From Metallyticus violacea (taxonomy: Eukaryota > Arthropoda > Insecta > Mantodea > Metallyticidae): DNA of 64,000 nucleotides. Below, piece after piece: positions 12,199-22,840 of the stretch (positions are counted from its first letter, which is position 1; the number at the start of each line of letters is the position of its first letter). The notes beneath the pieces were generated by a model, which did not search any database, was not told where the DNA came from, and worked only from the letters and a program-made list of their open reading frames with translations. The stretch spans positions 71,649,501 to 71,713,500 of the forward strand of contig CM060833.1 of assembly GCA_030762175.1 (NCBI GenBank), in the 5' to 3' direction. The translations under genes and the position numbers were made by a program.

Positions 12199-15100
12199 AG
12201 TGTTTAATTCAAGTTTGTTATTAAAATGCCCAAAACATTGCAAAACTGTTTGAATGAACCTTTGCGGTATGGCTGCCGGAGAACAGATTTTCAAGTCTCT
12301 TGCTGCACGAGGCCAAGCCCCCTTGGGATTTTTGTATATATTTATTACGTGGTAGTTAATCACTTAATCAAAAACCAAGACGTTATATAAATATCTAATT
12401 TGTATACCAGAATTATAAAGTGTTTATTGTTGGTCAAAATCGTTAGTGAATTGCTACATTATAATATAGTTTTAGGAAATTGAAATAGTAACAATTGTGT
12501 GATTTAATTGTTTTCATTGCAAAATGCTGTCATCAGGTGAATATAATATTATGATAATACTTAGAAAACAATTTATGTATTACTGAAAACACAACAATAA
12601 TTCATATCCATTACAGAATACATAATTACATAATTAATAAAACAGCAGTAAGTCAACATTAGTCGTCAAATGGATTAGCAGAATTTGATAATACTGAACA
12701 GCTCTGAAATGTATGTCATCACTAAAGTTTCTTAAATTTGCATATCGTTTTTACGACTTATCAAATTAGTAAGTCTGATGCATTCCTTCTGACAAGTACC
12801 ACAAGATTTTCTTTTTATTAGCTACAATTAAGTCTTTTCGGTTTGGAGTAAACTTGTTTGCGGAAAATTGCTTCTTCTTCAACAACAATAACAATAGCCA
12901 AACGATCTCCATCAATACAAACGTAAGTATGATAAAAGAAGGGACTTACATGAAACTATCAATATTAATACTAATTTCATTTTATCCTTTTATAATTCAT
13001 GTACATCAAAAAATAAACCGCGTTTTTTAAGCATTTTACTCGAGCAAGAAGGCATAATATCGTAATATACTAACTTGGGGTAAAGCCAATTTTTACTTAA
13101 AATGTATATAACTTTATACAGTGCCAACAAATAATCAATGTAAACAAACTGATATATAATAGCTTTTTGTTTAAAGGGAATCACAATTCTGTATCTTGCT
13201 AAGCTTTTAGTCCTTCCATCCGTTAAGATTACTCCTTCATTTAGAGTTAAAATGTTAAATTGTAAACTAGCCATTATCCAATATCCTGAAATATTCATAA
13301 TTTGTTAAAAAGACGTCAGTATGGGGGTTTATGCTGTTTGAACAAATTTAAACTGTTAGTTCATGCAGCGTATCAACTACACGTAATAAGAAGAGATATC
13401 GAACAAGAATAAAAGTCATTGCTCATATGTTTCCAATACTGTAGCTAATATTTTGATTTGGAGCAAAATAATAAACAAGGCAAGGCAATGCTATCGGAAT
13501 ATAAAATGAATAACCTTAACTTTACTAAACTACAAAAATAAGAAGCATACAAATCATGTAGGAGATCCATTGATGCAAATACATGGATTTTCACTTCTTG
13601 GTAAGTATTTTGCTTTTGGGTTATGTCATATTAAGTTCTAACTATATGGGGTTTTAACACAATGCCGCACAAAGTACGTTCTTAAAATATGTATTAGTCA
13701 TGATGTAACTGCTTCTAGCTTTCCAACATTATTCAAATTTATCTCGGGTAATGATTTGCTTACATGTTCCTCCTCCTATTTCTTGTGGTAAGTTTGTTAA
13801 TGCTTTAGTTGTAAATCTTTACTCCTTGTTCATGTAAGTGCTGCTCCAATTTCTAAATATATGCACAGTTTTGTATATTGTACTTCTGTATTGACATATT
13901 TGCTATAAGCAAATAAAACTTCAATGAAAACAGGAGAAATTAAATCCTGCAAGTAATTAGAGTTACTCTTACATGGCTAGATTCTATTTTATTGCTACAT
14001 GTTTTCAAAGCTTAACTTCAATCTTCTCGAACTTAACTTTTTGCATATTTGTTTGTAAGTCTAGCGTATATGTATAAAAATTTCTTCCGGTTTTATTACA
14101 AAATTTCACGTAAAAATTGGAGTGGATCTTCTCCATGGATTTCATATACAATTTTTCAAAAATATTTTCTTCCTTCTCGAATCTCTTTTTTGTAACTGCA
14201 ATTCTTTCCCACACTGATTTGTACTAAAAAGTAACTATATTTTAAAATTATTACTCAATTTTAATCAACATAGTATTAGGAGTGTATTTGGAAAAAAAAT
14301 AGTATGAAGAGAATTGGGTTTTTTCCTAAATATGAACTATTTTTAAAAAAAACAAGGGAAAAACCAAATTTTTGTATGTTTACTACTCATAGCCTCCACA
14401 ACCTGTGTCTAAAATAACATTTGGCATTTTAAATTTAGAGTATTGCAATGGGTGTGGTGCTTCTTTTCTCCTGCAGCTGAGAACTGCTGGAACATTGATA
14501 AATATGATCCCCCATCTTTCTTACAGAAGAGCTGGGGAAGAACGTCTATTTGTTTCAGTATAAAATAATCTGCTCAGCAGTATAACTTTCCCGAGCGATG
14601 TTTTGCATAGGAGTTCACATTTTTGACCCGCACTACGAACAAACTTTTCAGTTACACTGGAAGCTACAAATGCATATAATTTTCGATACATTGCCCTCTA
14701 ACGTAGGGCACCTTTAAATGGCTAAAAATGTGATGGGTGTGATGGATATTCGTATTACAGATATCTCGTATTTCAAAAGGTTGATGACCGTGGGTGTGGC
14801 AAACATTATCATGGAAAAAAAGTACATTTTTAGATGGGAGCTATTTGTGAATTCGAATTTTGCTTTTGACGCAGAGTTTAAATTACAGTGCATTGATTAA
14901 TGCTTCAAAATCAAAATATCAAATTCTTTGAACCCGACAATATGTGGAGGAGATGTGGCTCTAAATTTGTAATAGTGCGTTTCATCTTAAAATAATTGCG
15001 CTTTTCACTCTTAGGCGATATATACGTAGTGCCTGCAGACACTTTCCCTTGACTCTCCGTTTCTTCTTTTAAAGTGCACTAAAATACTTAAAATTACTAA

Positions 15101-15218
15101 CCTATTAAAATAGGATAACGCAGAAAATAAGGGAAAATTTTCAAAACATAGCAATGTTTAAATATTGCATAATACAAAATAAGAATATGTATAAAGATTA
15201 GAGATTATCACAAGGTAT
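12199..15218. other. AT-rich stretch, one further weak exon candidate
   Basis: Mostly AT-rich with no recognised gene or repeat. At 14478-14564 a strong acceptor (CTTTTCTCCTGCAG) precedes about 28 open codons (LRTAGTLINMIPHLSYRRAG) ending in a stop. The 102-codon minus-strand frame at 12990-13298 has no recognisable motif. Confidence 0.4.
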
Positions 15219-15455
15219 AGGGTAATATCTTGAAAACGGCCTCCTTGAGATAGACATGACTCCAATCAACATCCTGCTGCAGACATTTAATTAAAGTCGT
15301 CATAACGTCAACGAAAAATCCTTGTAAAATATCAACTTTCTCTTCGATTCTTTCTTTTAACCCTTAAGTGAATGGTTGGCCTGTCGCATGAACAAGATCT
15401 TCACCCACCCCAGAAGAAAATGTTCAAAGCTGTGGTGGTCAAAGGATGATTTGCA
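15219..15455 (-). pseudogene. C-terminal scrap of a Tc1/mariner-type transposase
   Basis: On the minus strand a piece reading LTTTALNIFFWGG is followed, in a shifted frame, by EDLVHATGQPFT, a stop, then GLKERIEEKVDILQGFF through to CLQQDVDWSHVYLKEAV. This resembles the end of transposases whose third catalytic block is PDLTPLDFFLWG-VK followed by EELK.RI. The catalytic Asp of that block is not visible. The rest of the protein was not found upstream. The assignment is by pattern memory. Confidence 0.45.
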
Positions 15456-15835
15456 AACTGTTAAATAGATGATTTAAAAAAAATGTTACAATCCCTCAGT
15501 GTAGTTAATTCGGGCTTTGTGTGCCGTTGCTGTAACCACACATTGTTAAGGCTCAAGCTTCTTTGCTTCAGAAGGCTATCCAGCCTATATTGTATGATAG
15601 ACTGCTAAGAATTTTGTCTTCTGCTCGTTGTCTTTAAATAATGTGTAGCATTAGTTTGCTAGAAAATGCAACACAGTAGCAAACAATAATATTCAGTAAC
15701 AGTTACCGTGGTACAAAAATAACATGGCTTACGCTGTTGCAAATCATGCATCTGTACTAGAGTTGTGATAAAAGTAACAATCAGAATATTTTGACAAATA
15801 ATATAACCACCTATGGGCGTATTTTACCTCCAAGG
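15456..15835. other. No gene recognised
   Basis: AT-rich sequence with nothing recognised. Confidence 0.45.
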
Positions 15836-16137
15836 GATCTCATTATGAATGAATAGTGTTTAACGCCCGTTTTTACTACTGAGGCAACAGGCGATGGACA
15901 CTTATGATATGAGATGAAATGATAATTTGGGAAAGGATTTTTTTAAGGTAGAAATCGTTCCAGGCCTAAGATTAGGGTACCTCACCGGCATTTGCCATTT
16001 ATGAGGACTGAGGAATAACCTGGAAAAATCCTCAGAGAGAGGACGGTCCTGGCGGGATTCGAACCCCGGACCTCCTGCTCATGAGTCCGAGTCTTAACGA
16101 CCTCGGCCACTCGTGGCGGTGAGATCTCATTATGAAT
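15836..16137 (-). mobile_element. SINE1 copy with perfect 15-bp target-site duplication
   Basis: The element (15851-16122) is flanked by GATCTCATTATGAAT at 15836-15850 and 16123-16137, identical on both sides. On the minus strand it runs from a Ser/Leu-like tRNA head (GAGTGGCCGAGGTCGTTAAG, then B box GGGGTTCGAATCCC) through the SINE1 body to a 3' end whose complement begins GTGTTTAACGCCCG. A long perfect duplication is the mark of LINE-machinery insertion and indicates a fairly recent event. Confidence 0.92.
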
Positions 16138-17575
16138 TCTTAGCGGCCCTTATACAGCCAAAAATCAGATTAATCATTTTGTAATAATATTTAGATGGAT
16201 GGATGGATAAGTTAACGGCCAATGTGCATTTGGACAACTTCCACATCATGACTAAATATTAAATAGTTATATACTTTTTAAAAATAGCACAAAAAGTTTA
16301 AACACAAACCTTTCATTTCAAAACTTCCTAGCCTGTATAACTACCAATGTAAAATAAATGTAATTTAAAAAGAAAAACTTAATGTGTGCAAAATTAAAAT
16401 TCATTACAATATACATCTTACCTCCTCACCTCAGCCACTTGCATTTTGAAATTTCAAAGCACATTCCCGCCTTATGATACATTTCAACGTTTATTACATA
16501 CTTGTTTTCTATCGTTGCCTACAACTTGGATTAGTGTTATTGCTGTTTGAATTTTGACAAAATAAAAATTAAAATCTATGGACATATACTGTAAGAGTTT
16601 GTTTTGATAATAAATAGTTTCAAAAAGTAAGCGGATTTATCAGGAATTGCGAAATAATGTGTATTATTGTCTTGCAAACGTTGTATCAAAATTTAAACAT
16701 TTATCTTAGAGAAATTGTAATTTTTCCAAAATAAATTCTGTTTTCATCCCACAACTAACAGATTTACTTTTTATTCTGTTCAAATTAAAAAAACAGTAAC
16801 AATGCCGGTTGCAGGACAATGATATAGAACAGAAGATAAAATAGCAAGTAAATCCTATTTGAGCTGTTGTGTATAAAGAACAGGGAATTCCATCTGAAAT
16901 TTTAAACATGATTGGCTGCGACTGAAGGAACAATGCATATAACGTAATCAACGCTGGTTTTAAACTTTCCCTAAATTGACGTGCTTTTTTGTTGAATTAA
17001 AAGTATTTGAAAATATGTATTTACTCCGACTGGCGAATTTTAAAATGAAAGTCTGTATATTTAAATGTATTTCCTTTGTTGTTTTGCATACTGTCTATTG
17101 TTACCTTTTCTTCATGTTCAATAATTTGTATAATAATGCATACATAGATATAATACTACATTTCAGAATTGGGGATCCTTATATGGGTTTAATTCAGAAA
17201 TACATTAGCTTCTTCTATACTGTTTACATTGTTTAGCCTTTTAAATATCGGAAGTGTATAGCGAATCTGTTTGCATTTCTTTTGTAACATACTTAGAAAA
17301 TGCTGCAAAGTTTGTACTCTTTAGAATACATAAAATGTTTCAACCAAAAATTATGAAAGTGTAACTTAATTTTAACAGTAGCTAATCTGCACATAAAGGA
17401 TGAATTTAATTTGATGTAAGAACTTTTTTGTTAGTTGAAAGCAACTTTTGGAGGTGTCGAAAAAGGAAAAATATCTGTTGTCTCGTTTATCAATCATATG
17501 ATAACAGCTCTGGAGTTGCCTTTAGCTGCTATAACTGCAAACTCGTCTTAAAAGTATCTGTGTATCACTTACAAG
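16138..17575. other. AT-rich stretch, no gene recognised
   Basis: Nothing recognised; open frames at 16706-16951 and 16976-17236 look like AT-rich noise. Confidence 0.45.
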
Positions 17576-17872
17576 TCGGTCTTGGTCGTAACCGTATTTG
17601 TCTCGTATACCCAAGATCGCGGAATTAATCCGGGCCAAGGCCGATGGATTTTTTCGGGCGTAAACATCCTAAATAAAACTGGGTCCCGTGTCATAGATTT
17701 ACGGCAGATAAACGAACCTCAAGCCTGAAATAAAAGGCCTCTGAGAAAAATTTATCAGCCGTTTCACGCCCTGAATTGAATGGGACACCGAAATAATTTA
17801 TATTCTAATTATGATCACAACCATCATTTTATTAATTTCTTTTACCTGAGATGTTAAAGAGCGTTCTTAATA
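17576..17872 (+). repeat. SINE2 copy with an internal insertion
   Basis: The head TCGGTCTTGGTCGTAACC and the segment ACCCAAGATCGCGG match the tRNA-like head of SINE2, though the B box is decayed (GGAATTAATCCGG). The body GATGGATTTTTTCGGGCG, AACCTCAAGCCTGAAAT and CGTTTCACGCCCTGAATTG is clear. Between GACACCGA and CCTGAGATG about 53 AT-rich bases (17792-17844) are inserted that other copies lack. Confidence 0.8.
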
Positions 17873-18734
17873 AGTCACCTGAAAGACCTCAACCATTTTC
17901 ACTAAGACCAAAATGTATAGCTATGTACAGTTAATGCGTTCCTGGGGCAAGGGCTATAAGAGTTAACGTAATAACACGAAATGTAATTTTGACTTTTTAT
18001 ATTCATTGTTTATTGTTTGAAAAAAGGGGGGACCTATACATAAAAATTGCCTTACATCAAAACAGTAAACTCATTATATTTCATAATTTATTTAAATTAA
18101 AATAAAAATATTATAGTAAAATTACATAACTAAGACAGAAAGCAATCCTCACAAACCAGACAGTAGCAAAATAAATCTGAAAATTAAGGATAGGTTCATT
18201 CTCACTCGCGCTCCGTTATATTCCAAATGTGCTTAGAGTGATTTTAAGCTACACCTCGTTGCCTGTCAGTCATATACCTTCTAACAAGCCCCAAACATAG
18301 CCATATATTTTAAAACACATTAACGTTTACACTGCAGGCTTCTATGATCGAGTTCTAGTTAAAGTGCTGTCACGGGTAAAACATGCATTTGCACTACACT
18401 TTGAACCACAATTTGTTACATGAGCTGGTTTGGGATTTTATTATTTTGTGACTAACGTAAGGTTTGCTACCTTGTAAACCACACTTTTTATCCGCTGGAT
18501 CCAATATTTATGACGGATCGTCAAAAGAAAACGGGCCAGTATACACAGAGCTCAAAGCGAGCCATCATCGCTGACATTGATATTTACTAACATTACTGCT
18601 GCCATCTATGGAGAGGTAGGAGCAAGTAAATTGTTTATTCATTGTACACTCCTTGTTTGTTCATTGGGCTGAAAGCAAGGTTAGCGATGCGTGTGTTCAT
18701 CCAACTTTGGAAATGAAGAAGGCTAATAAAGAAG
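17873..18734. other. No gene recognised
   Basis: AT-rich to about 18180, then mixed composition. The last 100 bases may be untranslated leader of the mariner relic that follows, but no terminal repeat was identified. Confidence 0.4.
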
Positions 18735-19376
18735 AGCACAGGTATGGTTCGGTTTTTGACTGCTGAGGGTTTGGAGAACGAGAAATGCACCTCGCATGTC
18801 TGTGGTGTATGCCGAACGTTGCATGTTACGTTCAGTTGTGCTGGAGCAGCATCGAATCAAAAGTCAAAAGTCCTTATGTTAATGGTATTATCCAGAAAAA
18901 CAAACGGAAAACATTTGTAATTGGTAAGGATAAGCCATGATTCCATATAGACATTATTGCAGGCCATTTGCAGTACCAAAATGTTGCGCATAATGGATTC
19001 CACCAACTGAAGGAGGAGCCAAAGCCTCTCAGAATATCTCTGTGTCACCTGCAACGATACCATGAAGAGTCCCCTATCGTCACTTGGGGCGAAACTGGTG
19101 TCACAATATTGAGTCCGAGAGCAAACCGCAAAGCCAACAGTGGCAGCATGTGTATACTCCCCTGCCGAAGAATTCCAAAGCCGTGCTCACAAGTATCGGG
19201 AAAGTCAGAATGACGTTCCTTTTCCACTGCCTCTGCTTGTCAATTTTCTCGAGTATGAAATCATGATGTATGCGAAGTGCTATGAAGACACTTGCAGAAT
19301 CTGAGGCGTGCCGTAAAGTCGAAACATTCTGGAATGTTATCTAACGGCATTATTTGTCTCCACATTAATGTCCACA
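18735..19376 (+). pseudogene. Dead mariner-family transposase
   Basis: Shifting frames spell a mariner transposase: VRFLTAEGLEN at 18747, RMSVVYAERCM in the next frame, then HLQRYHEE, the first catalytic block (family IVTGDETWC), ESESKPQSQQW, KNSKAVLTSIGKVRMTF and NLRRAVKSK-like sequence, ending at the second block GIICLHIN, where the family has LLHDN. Around 19076-19110 the first Asp is replaced by Gly and the frame is shifted; at the second block the Asp codon reads as Ile. The protein stops dead in a CA repeat at 19374, so the third catalytic block is missing. It cannot be active. Confidence 0.8.
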
Positions 19377-19390
19377 CACACACACACACA

Positions 19391-19429
<39 letters not shown>
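19374..19429. repeat. (CA)n microsatellite
   Basis: About 27 CA units with one interruption. It begins exactly where the mariner relic should encode R/V-P-H-T (CCACACAC), so it probably grew from those codons. Confidence 0.95.
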
Positions 19430-19430
<1 letters not shown>

Positions 19431-19710
19431 CCCAACTATATTCTGATTTTTAAGAGAAGATGCACGATAGCTATCCAGCAGGGAGTAGTTAAAGGGAAGG
19501 AGGAAAGGCAGTTGTCATGGAAATGTATGTAACTGTTGCCACTTTGCTTATACTTCTTGTACTAGATGACTCATGAACTTCTCAGGTCGAGTTGCTGGAA
19601 AGCCGAGCTTGTTTGTGCATTCAGTTGATTTGTATGTTGTTAGCCTACTTTATTAGAATGTTTCGCAATATATAAGATCGTCACGAAAGCAATACAGGCA
19701 TACCTACAAA
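19430..19710. other. No gene recognised
   Basis: Possibly decayed upstream part of the IS630-like transposase that follows, but no block could be aligned. Confidence 0.35.
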
Positions 19711-20470
19711 TGGTTTACGGAGTAGTTACTTTCTAATATTCCAGAATCCACTGTTTTTGTTGATTTTTTTTATGGTGTTTAAGGCTCGTTTTTACTAGGC
19801 ACCACTGGCGATGGACGCTGATGATGCATAAATAAAATGATATATTGAGAAAGGGTTTTTAAAGAAGGAAACGTTCCAAGTCTAAGTTTAGGTACTTCTC
19901 CGGCACTTCCCATTTATGAGGACTTAGGGAAAACCTGGAAAAAAATCTGTCAGGCATGACGGTCCTGATGGTATCCGAACCCCAAACCTTCGGCTCACGA
20001 GTCCGCGCCTTAACGACCTCGGCCACCCTTGGCGGTAGAATCCAGCGTGATAATAATGGATAATGCTCCATGTCGTACGGCCATATACATAAAGAACCAA
20101 TTAATAACAGCAATATAGTGCAAATTTTGAAATGGCCTACTTGTCACAATGTTTGCATTTGAATCCCCATGACAAAAAGGGGAATTACTTTTATTTACAA
20201 ATGAAAACAAATCGCATCCAAAATAGCTTGTGGATAAAATAACGAAAGCATGTGGTCCTCATATTATCAAACTGATGCTTTACTTTGTAACTTCAATGCC
20301 ATAAATTCTGAGCACAAAGGGGGGGGGGGGGAAGCAAGGTTGCCAGAATATTTGCATTAACTGAAATAGAAAGTCTGACTTGAGAGGCAGTAAATGAAGG
20401 GCACCAGAACCTGCAGCAATTGTAACGCATGTGAAAGGTGTATTGGAAGAGGCTAGACGAATGAATGTTA
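19711..20470 (+). pseudogene. Dead IS630-like DDE transposase interrupted by SINE1
   Basis: The left part (19711-19750) reads WFTE-stop-LLSNIPES. After the SINE1 at 19751-20036 and its target duplicate, the frame continues SVIIMDNAPCRTA, containing the second catalytic block VIVMDNA of this family. Then come ILKWPTCHNVCI, KGELLLFTNENKSHPK, LVDKITKACGPHIIKL, a decayed third block (LLCNFNAINSEHKG where the family has YHC.LNPIELIW..VKG) and a C-terminal piece FALTEIESLT..EAVNEG with KVYWKRLDE. The order matches Tc1/mariner-superfamily transposases common in insects, and the second relic at 62557-63830 belongs to the same kind. The N-terminal half is not recognisable. Confidence 0.7.
19743..20044 (-). 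mobile_element. SINE1 copy inside the transposase relic
   Basis: SINE1 on the minus strand occupies 19751-20036, flanked by AGAATCCA at 19743-19750 and 20037-20044. The tRNA-like head is at the right (GGTGGCCGAGGTCGTTAAGG on the minus strand). At the left an extra AAAAAAAATCAACAAAAAC-type tail precedes the usual 3' end. The 8-bp duplication and the restoration of the transposase reading when the element is ignored support a true insertion. Confidence 0.85.
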
Positions 20471-20619
20471 TTCTCAAGGTTGTATGGATTAGATATTTAT
20501 GCACCTTGGTAACAGCGATTACAGTGACTTGGAAGAAATAAAACCTCCGTGTATAAATAATAATGTAATCATGTACATGCTCATAAATATGAGTATAATT
20601 ATACTTAAATATTATTTAT

Positions 20620-21172
20620 TTAACCTTCCGTTAATCATTAACGGGTCAGAGGGGCCCATAGCATTATTAGCTGCTATTATTTCCTTACGAAGACACCTTC
20701 ATAATTAGCTTACTTGGACATCTAATAGCAAACCTTCCTGAGTGTTTTACTGCAACAATAACCTTATCTGGTTGTTGAGTTGCAAGAATGAATGTTGCGT
20801 ATTCAAGGGGCGAATCTGACCCGGCGCGCCAACTCTCGTAACAAACTGTTGAAGTCACTAGAGTACTGTTTTACCTTATTTATTTGCACAATGCTTTGCC
20901 ATTGCAAGCGAACGTTATTCTTTCGACATGAGCATCAGCAAGAGCTACGACCTCCAGAATATGAAAGAAGCTCAACAATGTCTGCTTTTCTATGATGTTG
21001 CCCTTTCAGAGGATGACAATTTCTGTGAAACTGATGATTCTGATTCTGAAGATAAACTAGAAACAAAGTCTTTAGATCCAGAAACTTGACTGAAGAAGAG
21101 ATAGATGAAGAAGGGGATGAATTTGATGACGAAATTATTTTATAGGTGAGAGCATAAATTACCATGTCATTA

Positions 21173-21214
<42 letters not shown>

Positions 21215-21572
21215 TAATGAATCCCGATTTCATTTATAGGAAGAGATGAAACGAAAACACTCTGCTCATATAATATATAATACTTAATAATTGGTAATTC
21301 ATTGGTTAATTGCTGTATTGATACAAAATATATACCCGTAAATGTCATTGAAACTTGCTTACAGTTATTTGAGTAGTTACTATTCCGGTATTGTGTTGGT
21401 AGTATTTGTATAAGTATAATGAAATGACGCTAAAAACATTTTTCATCTATATAAAGATAAACCTAATATACGAGGAAAATAAAAAGATTTTAAATAAATA
21501 AATCAAGACATAAAGTCAAAACCAGCTCGTACTAATGGTGAGCTCCAAACCGCGCGTCTAACGGAATGTTAA
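20620..21572 (+). mobile_element. piggyBac-like element, degenerate
   Basis: Two TTAA sites (20620-20623 and 21569-21572) enclose 945 bp with matching ends: CCTTCCGTTA on the left, and CATTCCGTTA when the right end is read inward (9 of 10). The left end continues into ACGGGTCAGAGGGGCCC, a GGGTCA..GGCCC arrangement like the sub-terminal motif of piggyBac-type elements. Inside, one frame reads an acidic stretch (VALSEDDNFCETDDSDSED at about 20998-21055), typical of piggyBac transposase N-termini, then a stop. No DDD catalytic domain is present, so this is a non-autonomous or decayed copy. Confidence 0.55.
21171..21213. repeat. (TTA)n microsatellite
   Basis: About fourteen TTA triplets inside the piggyBac-like element. 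Confidence 0.95.
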
Positions 21573-22420
21573 GAATGATAAGATGTTGAATAATTTAGCG
21601 TGCTTATAGGGGTTGTGTACCCAGCTATTTACAGCAGAGATTAAATAAAATAGGCACAATCATACAATAGGTATGCGTTGTAATGTAGAAAAATATGTTT
21701 TATTCTCATTAATGTAGGCTAACACAGGTTACATCTACACTATTATTGCTGACGAGTTAAACAGGGATAAAAACTTATTGACAGTGAGGAGAAGAATTCT
21801 GTATGCTTCCCGGCAACATCTCAGCGCGCAGATAATGACAACTGTCACGCGTCTTCTTTAAAAAATCAGACTGCAGTGAGAAATGAGCTTCAGCGATTTG
21901 TCTGGGAAACACTTCAAAACCCACCCTACAGTACAGATATTTCTTTCCTTATGTGGTTTTCATATTTATGGCGATATGTAGAGTTACATTCGTGGACATC
22001 GACTTGAAACGATGAGGTCTTTTCGAAGGGCGAGGTTCTGTTTTCATCAGTAGCCGAAAAACTTCTAAAAACTTGATTAACCATCTTGTCTCTTACTGGA
22101 ATAAATGCATTAACATTTTTGAGGTTATTTTTAAGGTAATATGTGCAATTGACTTTTTTGGCATCTGACCTGTTTTCCTATAGTTCGGTCACGACATATG
22201 CAATAGACAGCAGGTTATAATCAGGGAGAGGAAGTAATAAAAGCTATCATGTTGAAGTAGGGAATACAAATGGGACGTGTTGTGAGCGTCTGAGCACGTC
22301 TAGACCTCTCCATAACAAAAGATTCACTATGTATTACACTAAACCCAGAACAAGAGGAGGCTAATTATTCTATAATTAAAAAGTTATCTGATGTTACTTA
22401 TCTTTGTTGTGGCCTGTAGG
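21573..22420. other. No gene recognised
   Basis: Nothing recognised. The part just before 22420 may be decayed transposase but could not be read. Confidence 0.4.
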
Positions 22421-22840
22421 TGTTAAAGGAAAATATTTTGTTACTGGTTACTGACAGTGCTGCTTACATGGAAAAGAACTGCCGAAGAAATATATTATCC
22501 TAAGTTAATGCATTTAACTTGTCTAGCGTACAGCCTCCACCGAGTTGCGGGAGAAATTAGAGTCTGTTTTAGTAGCGTCGATAATATGAATGTCAATGTA
22601 AAGAAGATATTCTTGAAAGCACCTTCCGGAATTAAAGAGATTTAAGATAATGGTATCTAAATTCTTTTGCCTACACAGCCTATTGTAACTTGAGGAATGT
22701 GGCAAGATGCAACTTTGTATTATGTAACATTGTGAGACAGTTGTCCAAGTAATAGAAAAGTAATTCCCCTGTGTAATACTGCCTGCCGAGATGCCACAAT
22801 GTTGTTATTAATCGAAGTCCAAGCTGTGATGTCCGTCGAC
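22421..22840 (+). pseudogene. hAT-like transposase fragment (CGBP1-like type)
   Basis: One frame reads VLKENILLLVTDSAAYMEK. A shift then gives YYPKLMHLTCLAYSLHRVAG, EIRVCFSSVDNMNVNVKKIF and LKAPSGIKEI, then in shifted frame PTQPIVT-stop-GMWQDATLYY. The order TDAAPYM, YPKLIHVTCLAH.LHRVAEEIR, N.KKVFLKAPSR, LPPQPV.TRWGTWL.AA.YY is that of a family of hAT-derived transposases found in insects. The first acidic block (VTDSA) is kept; the RWGTW motif is broken by a stop. Upstream BED zinc finger and downstream dimerisation domain were not found. Confidence 0.7.

Noticed and set aside
19374..19429. CRISPR-like or regulatory array
   Set aside because: Plain dinucleotide microsatellite in a eukaryotic context; there are no spacers.
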